Assembly (NCBI GenBank): GCA_965658275.1
Contig: CBFHRN010000069.1
Coordinates: 1 to 9,534, forward strand
Direction: 5' to 3'
Source: Croceimicrobium sp965658275
GTDB taxonomy: Bacteria; Bacteroidota; Bacteroidia; Flavobacteriales; Schleiferiaceae
Length of the DNA: 9,534 nucleotides
Below the pieces are notes generated by a model. That model was not told where the DNA came from. It saw only the letters and a program-made list of their open reading frames with translations, and ran no database searches. Below are positions 6,124-9,534 of the stretch, piece by piece (within the stretch, counting starts at the first letter, position 1; the number at the start of each line of letters is the position of its first letter). The position numbers and the translations under genes were made by a program.

Positions 6124-6915
6124 TTAAAAAATTGTTTCTTTTAAAATAATGAATAGGCCCATCACCAATACGAACCAGCCAAAGGCCTTTTTCAAGGAGC
6201 TTGCATTCACATATTTGGTGAGGTAAATACCGCCAAACATACCTATCATGGCGAAGCCCGTAAAACTTAGTAGGAAGGTCCAATCGATCGCCTGACCACT
6301 TCCTAAATCCCCAACAAAGCCAATTAAACTTTTGATAGCAATTATAATAAGGGAAGTACCTACCGCTTCTTTCATACCCAAACCAACCAATAAGACCAGT
6401 GCAGGCACAATAAGAAAGCCTCCTCCCGCACCTACTAAACCCGTAACCACACCAACCACTAGTCCTTCTAAAAGAATCATAGGGGCATTAAAGCGCTTTT
6501 CTTTGGCCGCTTCTTGGTCTTTACGACCTTTTATCATGGAGTAAGAAGCTAAGAGCATGACCACGGCAAAGAAGACCATTATAGCCACTTGTTTGGTAAG
6601 CTCAAAATCACCTATAAAAAAGAGGCTTTCGGGAATAGCCGGCACAATCGTATAACGGGTAAAAAACACCGCGATTAAGGAAGGAACCGCGAAGATGATT
6701 CCCGTTTTCCAATCCACCAAGCCTTGTTTGCTCTTGCGCGCGGCTCCAATTACAGCGCTACCCCCAACAACAAAAAGGGAATAGGCCGTAGCCAAAACAG
6801 GTTCGATTCCTAAAACATAAACCAGGATGGGTACCGTAAGGATAGATCCTCCTCCTCCGAGGAGGCCGAGGGTTAATCCCATAACAACGGCGAGTAGGTA
6901 TCCTAAAATTTCCAT
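6124..6915 (-). CDS. TauE/SafE family membrane protein, probable sulfite or sulfur-anion exporter
   Basis: A 263-residue inner-membrane protein with about eight hydrophobic helices and the two glycine-rich family repeats: GLLGGGGSILTVP (17-29) and GLVGAGGGFLIVP (159-171). Family members export sulfite, sulfoacetate and related anions. It is the first gene of a three-gene minus-strand unit, 24 bases before the persulfide dioxygenase gene, the pairing known from cst and bigR operons, where it removes sulfite formed from persulfide oxidation. I chose the ATG at 6913-6915 because the protein then begins at the edge of the first helix (MEILGYLL); an upstream ATG at 6937-6939 would add eight residues. 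Transport direction and substrate are inferred from context. Confidence 0.92.
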   Translation of the reverse strand: MEILGYLLAVVMGLTLGLLGGGGSILTVPILVYVLGIEPVLATAYSLFVVGGSAVIGAARKSKQGLVDWKTGIIFAVPSLIAVFFTRYTIVPAIPESLFFIGDFELTKQVAIMVFFAVVMLLASYSMIKGRKDQEAAKEKRFNAPMILLEGLVVGVVTGLVGAGGGFLIVPALVLLVGLGMKEAVGTSLIIIAIKSLIGFVGDLGSGQAIDWTFLLSFTGFAMIGMFGGIYLTKYVNASSLKKAFGWFVLVMGLFIILKETIF

Positions 6916-6944
6916 GCTGCAAAGGTGGGCTAAGTGCATTTCTC

Positions 6945-6965
6945 AGGTGGTAACATCCATCACCT
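6945..6965. promoter_or_regulatory. Imperfect inverted repeat upstream of the sulfur operon
   Basis: AGGTG (6945-6949) and CACCT (6961-6965) are inverted arms; pairing can extend to seven positions with one wobble. It lies 30 bases upstream of the exporter ATG, where an operator would be expected. CACCTTTG (6920-6927, minus strand) matches seven of eight -7 box positions but has no TTG box at the usual distance. Both calls are tentative. The rest of the 120-base gap holds a weak 6-bp hairpin (6987-7003). Confidence 0.25.
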
Positions 6966-7035
6966 AATCGAAGAGCCTTAAATAATTATAAGGGAAACTT
7001 ATATCGCGAAAGGTAAACTTAATGGCGATTTGATG

Positions 7036-7493
7036 CTATTTGCTGGTCCGAAAATGCTCCTGTTTCTTCAACTGTGAAATGCGCTCTTTCGCATACTTAA
7101 GGTATTCTAAATAAGGTTCCTTGTTATCGGCCAAATAACGCTCGTAGTATTCTAAGGCAGGCTTCTTATCGAGGTAATAGGCATCATAGCAGAGCGCCAA
7201 ATAGTAGTTGATCACGTTTAAAGGTTTACCGTATCGAAAGCCAATAAGGCTTCGTAGGCTTTTAAAGCGTCTAGGCTCCTACCCAAAGCCAGATTAACTT
7301 TGGCCTCGCGTGAATAATAAGCCTCATCCCTTTGTTCCTGCTGATTTAGGAATAAAGAGGCCTTCTCAAAATTGGAACTCTCGATTAATGAATCGATGGT
7401 CTGATAGCTTGTATCCTGCTGTGCATTAGACTTTAAGACGCCTAAGCCTATGAGTAATACTACTCCAATCCACTTCCAATTAACTTGTTCCAT
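7036..7493 (-). pseudogene. Frameshifted gene for a secreted TPR-repeat protein
   Basis: From the ATG at 7491-7493 the frame encodes a signal peptide (hydrophobic core IGVVLLIGLGVL, likely cut after SNA at residues 22-24) and TPR-like helices (KVNLALGRSLDALKAYEALL), then stops at 7218-7220. The next frame (a -1 shift) continues at once with YYLALCYDAYYLDKKPALEY and ends at TAG 7036-7038; this is a classic TPR helix pair. Adding one base near the CC at 7223-7224 (minus strand) would restore one frame of 152 residues. The slip could be a real mutation or a homopolymer sequencing error. An upstream TTG start at 7512-7514 is less likely because it precedes the signal peptide. Function is unknown; TPR proteins usually bind partners. 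Confidence 0.8.
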
Positions 7494-7497
7494 AAAA

Positions 7498-7505
7498 CAA
7501 ATATA
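7498..7505 (-). promoter_or_regulatory. -7 promoter box giving a near-leaderless transcript
   Basis: On the minus strand TATATTTG is an exact TAnnTTTG match and ends only four bases before the ATG at 7493, so transcription would begin at or next to the start codon. No TTG box is found at the usual distance; instead the box touches a 14-bp palindrome. Confidence 0.35.
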
Positions 7506-7536
7506 GTAATTCAACTAAAATATTAGTTGAATTACT
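7505..7536. repeat. Perfect 14-bp inverted repeat with 4-base loop
   Basis: AGTAATTCAACTAA (7505-7518), spacer AATA, then TTAGTTGAATTACT (7523-7536). The arms match perfectly. It contains the stop codon (7532-7534) of the upstream secreted-protein gene and abuts the -7 box of the next gene. It could end transcription of the upstream gene (though the following T-run is short and interrupted) or be an operator for a dimeric regulator. Confidence 0.85.
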
Positions 7537-7936
7537 TGGTTTGCTTATAAAATCGGACCTTTCCATAGCGATCTTCGAGGTTGCCCGAGGCATTAAGGAA
7601 AAGGGTATCCGTGGGCAAATCGGCAGCCTTATGTCTTAAAAAGAGGGTGTCACCATGGGTCTTCCAGCGTTTTTTCAAAATAAAAGGGGTTTCAGAGGTA
7701 GAAAACCGCTGAGTAAGCTCGGCCCTTCCCCAGGACTTTAGTATCAATTCACTTTCCTGGTAAATCAAAGCCTGAATATGAATCTCCTGGCCATCCCGTT
7801 TTATAGTGCGCGCCGGTTCACCAGACGAATAAGCATAACGGCCTTTAAAATCGCATCTACTAGGATTTTGTGCATTCAACTCAAGCCCAATAGCTAATAG
7901 AAATAATGGAAGAAAAAAGGCCTTAGGATAAACCAT
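7532..7936 (-). CDS. Small secreted protein of unknown function
   Basis: A 134-residue protein with a clear N-terminal signal peptide: Lys near the start, the hydrophobic core AFFLPLFLLAIGL, and likely cleavage after A22 (LNA-Q). The mature part (about 112 residues) is rich in alternating polar and hydrophobic residues, as in a beta-rich fold, with DTLFLRHK and DTLFLNAS as a possible internal repeat. It has a single mature cysteine and no lipobox, so it is probably periplasmic or secreted. Its ATG (7934-7936) overlaps the end of the upstream membrane-protein gene by 14 bases, with GGGAGGAG just upstream, so the two are likely translationally coupled. I do not recognise the family. Confidence 0.75.
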   Translation of the reverse strand: MVYPKAFFLPLFLLAIGLELNAQNPSRCDFKGRYAYSSGEPARTIKRDGQEIHIQALIYQESELILKSWGRAELTQRFSTSETPFILKKRWKTHGDTLFLRHKAADLPTDTLFLNASGNLEDRYGKVRFYKQTK

Positions 7937-8351
7937 GCTCCTCCCTAAAGTTTTGCTCCTCTTCAGGCATTCTAGCTTTTAATCGTTCATAAATCAATTC
8001 TCTATCCTTTTGGGTAAGCCGCATGAGGTTTACAGAAATGGACTTATCTTCTGTACTCACTTTTAAGACTCCAGATTTGACCTCAAAGGACTTGATGTCA
8101 TCACACTCCAAACTTTTCTTAGACCAAATGCCGCAAATATACTTATTGTATTTAAGAACCACATAAGGATGGGTCCATTCGCTATAGAACAAATAGGCAA
8201 ATAAGCCGGCGGCCATTATAAATAAAAGCTCCCTGGGGCCTAGGGCCTCACCTAAATAAAGTTGGTAAACCACAAAGCTAAACCAGAGAATAGCAAGGAT
8301 GAGATGTCGGATGGTGCGAAACGATTTAGAAAGCATGCTCGGCGAATCCAT
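7923..8351 (-). CDS. Two-helix membrane protein with possible PH-like C-terminal domain
   Basis: From the ATG at 8349-8351 this is a 142-residue protein. Two hydrophobic helices (about residues 17-33 and 42-56) are joined by a short loop, then HPYVVLKYNKYICG begins a soluble tail of alternating strands (IKSFEVKSGVLKVST...SISVNL) ending in a charged helix (RELIYERLKARM). This resembles small bacterial membrane proteins with a PH-like tail, but the family assignment is tentative. The frame is open further upstream to a TTG at 8421-8423, but that adds 24 unlikely residues before the first helix; a second ATG at 8334-8336 is also possible. It overlaps the next gene by 14 bases. Function unknown. 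Confidence 0.7.
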   Translation of the reverse strand: MDSPSMLSKSFRTIRHLILAILWFSFVVYQLYLGEALGPRELLFIMAAGLFAYLFYSEWTHPYVVLKYNKYICGIWSKKSLECDDIKSFEVKSGVLKVSTEDKSISVNLMRLTQKDRELIYERLKARMPEEEQNFREEHGLS

Positions 8352-8576
8352 GGAGATTAAGGTCTTTTCGCCGTCGACCTGCCCCTGTGAAAATGATTGC
8401 CAACAAGTTGAAATTAGCGCCAAGGATTGGAACGGTAATTTAGATGAAAGAGGTTTAAGTTTAAAAAGTATTTGGGGTTCGACCGTAGAAATTGGGGATG
8501 CCGTTATTAGCGAAGGAAGGGCCCTCTGGAATAATCCTGGAGAGTTTTTAATGACCCGCGTTTTTGGTCAGAGCAC

Positions 8577-8604
8577 AAAAAATAGCCCCCAAAAGGAGGC
8601 TATT
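8577..8604 (-). terminator. Intrinsic terminator after the lipoprotein gene
   Basis: Read on the minus strand, AATAGCCTCC-TTTT-GGGGGCTATT forms a 10-bp stem (one T-G wobble) around a TTTT loop, followed by four more T. It lies 23 bases past the stop of the lipoprotein gene and separates it from the membrane-protein gene downstream, so the downstream genes need their own promoter. Confidence 0.9.
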
Positions 8605-8626
8605 CACTCTCTCAATATGACTACGA

Positions 8627-9265
8627 TTAGTCATCTACCTGAAGATTTAAATTTTGTAAAAAAGCTGCCAATAAAGCGCTATTGTTTTGCTGATTAATTA
8701 GGATCGTATTTCCTGTTCCTACGTTTGCTGAATTCCAATCAAGATTGTTTAGAGCGCTGGCTACGGGAAAATTAACATTCAGGGTTACAAAGTAATCCGC
8801 TGGTATCACTAAGCCGTTTCCTTCAGCCTCAATTTCGAACTCCAACTCAGCTATGGTGCTTAATGTGAAGTTAAAAATTTGCCCGCTGGTATCGGTATAG
8901 GTTCCGGAAATCTCAAAAGCCTGCCGATCTTCATCACCAAACTCCAATTCCAACTCATGGTAGTTACCAGGCTCTATTTGGGCCGTTGGTATCTCAGGGC
9001 TGGAAAGACCCGTTAGTAGGTCCACTCGAAAACGCCCCTCGATATCGATTTCAAGTTCATCGTCATCATTACCAACTTCCTTCTCAAGTTCTACCTCCTC
9101 AAGAAAAGCTATGGCACTCTGCACTTGAATACTGCTGGATTTTTTATTTAAACTATCGCCGATCCGCAAGCTGTAGCCACCTTGATCTGAGCTGGATTCA
9201 TCTTTACTACAGGCGACTAGGGCTATCGAAAATAGAATGACGGCTATTATACTTTGAATTCTCAT
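8627..9265 (-). CDS. Surface lipoprotein resembling DUF4382 proteins
   Basis: A 212-residue lipoprotein precursor. The signal peptide (IIAVILFSIALVAC) ends in lipobox L16-V17-A18 with lipidated C19. The next residues S-K-D-E fit the X-K-(D/E)2 export signal described for surface lipoproteins of Capnocytophaga and relatives, so it probably faces outward from the outer membrane. The mature part is acidic and beta-rich. The segment VDLLTG...EIPTAQIEPGNYHELELEFG resembles the core of DUF4382-type proteins, where a metal- or ligand-binding role has not been established. Hairpin ATGACTA/TAGTCAT (8617-8634) overlaps its stop, followed by a strong terminator. The outer-membrane barrel gene lies 76 bases upstream; co-transcription is possible. 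Confidence 0.8.
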   Translation of the reverse strand: MRIQSIIAVILFSIALVACSKDESSSDQGGYSLRIGDSLNKKSSSIQVQSAIAFLEEVELEKEVGNDDDELEIDIEGRFRVDLLTGLSSPEIPTAQIEPGNYHELELEFGDEDRQAFEISGTYTDTSGQIFNFTLSTIAELEFEIEAEGNGLVIPADYFVTLNVNFPVASALNNLDWNSANVGTGNTILINQQNNSALLAAFLQNLNLQVDD

Positions 9266-9341
9266 AACTGTAAATTATTAATTAGGATATACTAGATAGA
9301 TTGATTTCAATTCCAAAAGGTTGTAAGGCATCTAAAAAAAA

Positions 9342-9534
9342 TTAGAATCGGTAGGCCAATCCTAAATAAGCCCCCCACCTCGCGCTGCGGCTGATGTCAA
9401 ATTCGGCAGGTAAACCTTCTTTTCCTTGATGGAAGTTAGCGATGCTAAACTGACTTTGCAGACCGTAGGAGAAATTAAGATCCCCAGCTTTTAGAGTCTG
9501 CCCAATACGAAGCACCATTCCATAACGATTGCCA
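9342..9534 (-). CDS. C-terminal end of an outer-membrane beta-barrel protein (5' part outside window)
   Basis: The last 63 residues of a minus-strand gene read through to TAA at 9342-9344. The sequence shows alternating strand patterns (GMVLRIGQTLKAG, LNFSYGLQSQF, WGAYLGLAYRF) and ends in aromatic Y-R-F, the usual end of an outer-membrane barrel recognised by the BAM machinery. The general class is supported, but the specific family cannot be named from this piece. It lies immediately upstream of the surface lipoprotein gene, so the two products may act together. Confidence 0.75.
   Translation of the reverse strand, partial: GNRYGMVLRIGQTLKAGDLNFSYGLQSQFSIANFHQGKEGLPAEFDISRSARWGAYLGLAYRF

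Noticed and set aside
7218..7226. Programmed -1 ribosomal frameshift at TTTAAAC in the TPR gene
   Set aside because: The upstream frame reads CTT-TAA across the heptamer rather than T-TTA-AAC, so tandem slippage does not fit. A simple indel explains the break better.
8421..8423. TTG start for the two-helix membrane protein
   Set aside because: It would add 24 Ser/Gln-rich residues with no support; ATG codons at 8349-8351 and 8334-8336 sit properly before the first membrane helix.

Overview
The window looks like chromosomal DNA of a marine member of the Bacteroidota, probably order Flavobacteriales. Evidence: a flavobacterial-type proteorhodopsin with methionine at the colour-tuning site; promoter-like TAnnTTTG boxes, including one with a TTG box 19 bases upstream; few purine-rich ribosome-binding sites; a lipoprotein whose first residues (C-S-K-D-E) fit the Bacteroidota surface-export signal; and an outer-membrane barrel protein ending in Phe. 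No phage, transposase, CRISPR or plasmid genes are visible. The organism call is inference from gene content and motifs, not from a database match.

Layout. Bases 1-662 (minus) hold the first 220 codons of a proteorhodopsin that runs off the left edge. A gene-poor stretch follows with a promoter-like sequence, then abutting tRNA-Ser(GCT) and tRNA-Pro(TGG) genes and a strong terminator. The terminator's T-run is shared with a long inverted repeat, and five exact copies of an 8-base repeat lie further on. Bases 1470-4023 (plus) encode a two-domain universal-stress-type protein, the tRNA hydroxylase MiaE and the glycine-cleavage T protein GcvT. A short repetitive spacer separates gcvT from a convergent minus-strand operon. 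In transcription order that operon is a TauE/SafE-type exporter, a metallo-beta-lactamase/pseudo-rhodanese/rhodanese protein of the CstB persulfide dioxygenase type, and a TehB/thiopurine-type methyltransferase whose ATG directly follows the stop codon of the dioxygenase.

Bases 7036-9534 (minus) carry smaller envelope genes: a frameshifted, secreted TPR gene; a small secreted protein; a two-helix membrane protein with a possible PH-like tail; a surface lipoprotein resembling DUF4382 proteins, with its own terminator; and the last 63 residues of an outer-membrane beta-barrel protein.

How they work together. The clearest module is the sulfide/persulfide operon. The dioxygenase-rhodanese would oxidise low-molecular-weight persulfides and move sulfane sulfur, and the exporter would remove sulfite or related anions. 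The methyltransferase, fused to the operon at zero spacing, is the least explained member and the best lead here: it may methylate sulfide, a thiol or a chalcogen oxyanion. The other genes look like housekeeping functions or small lineage-specific envelope proteins.
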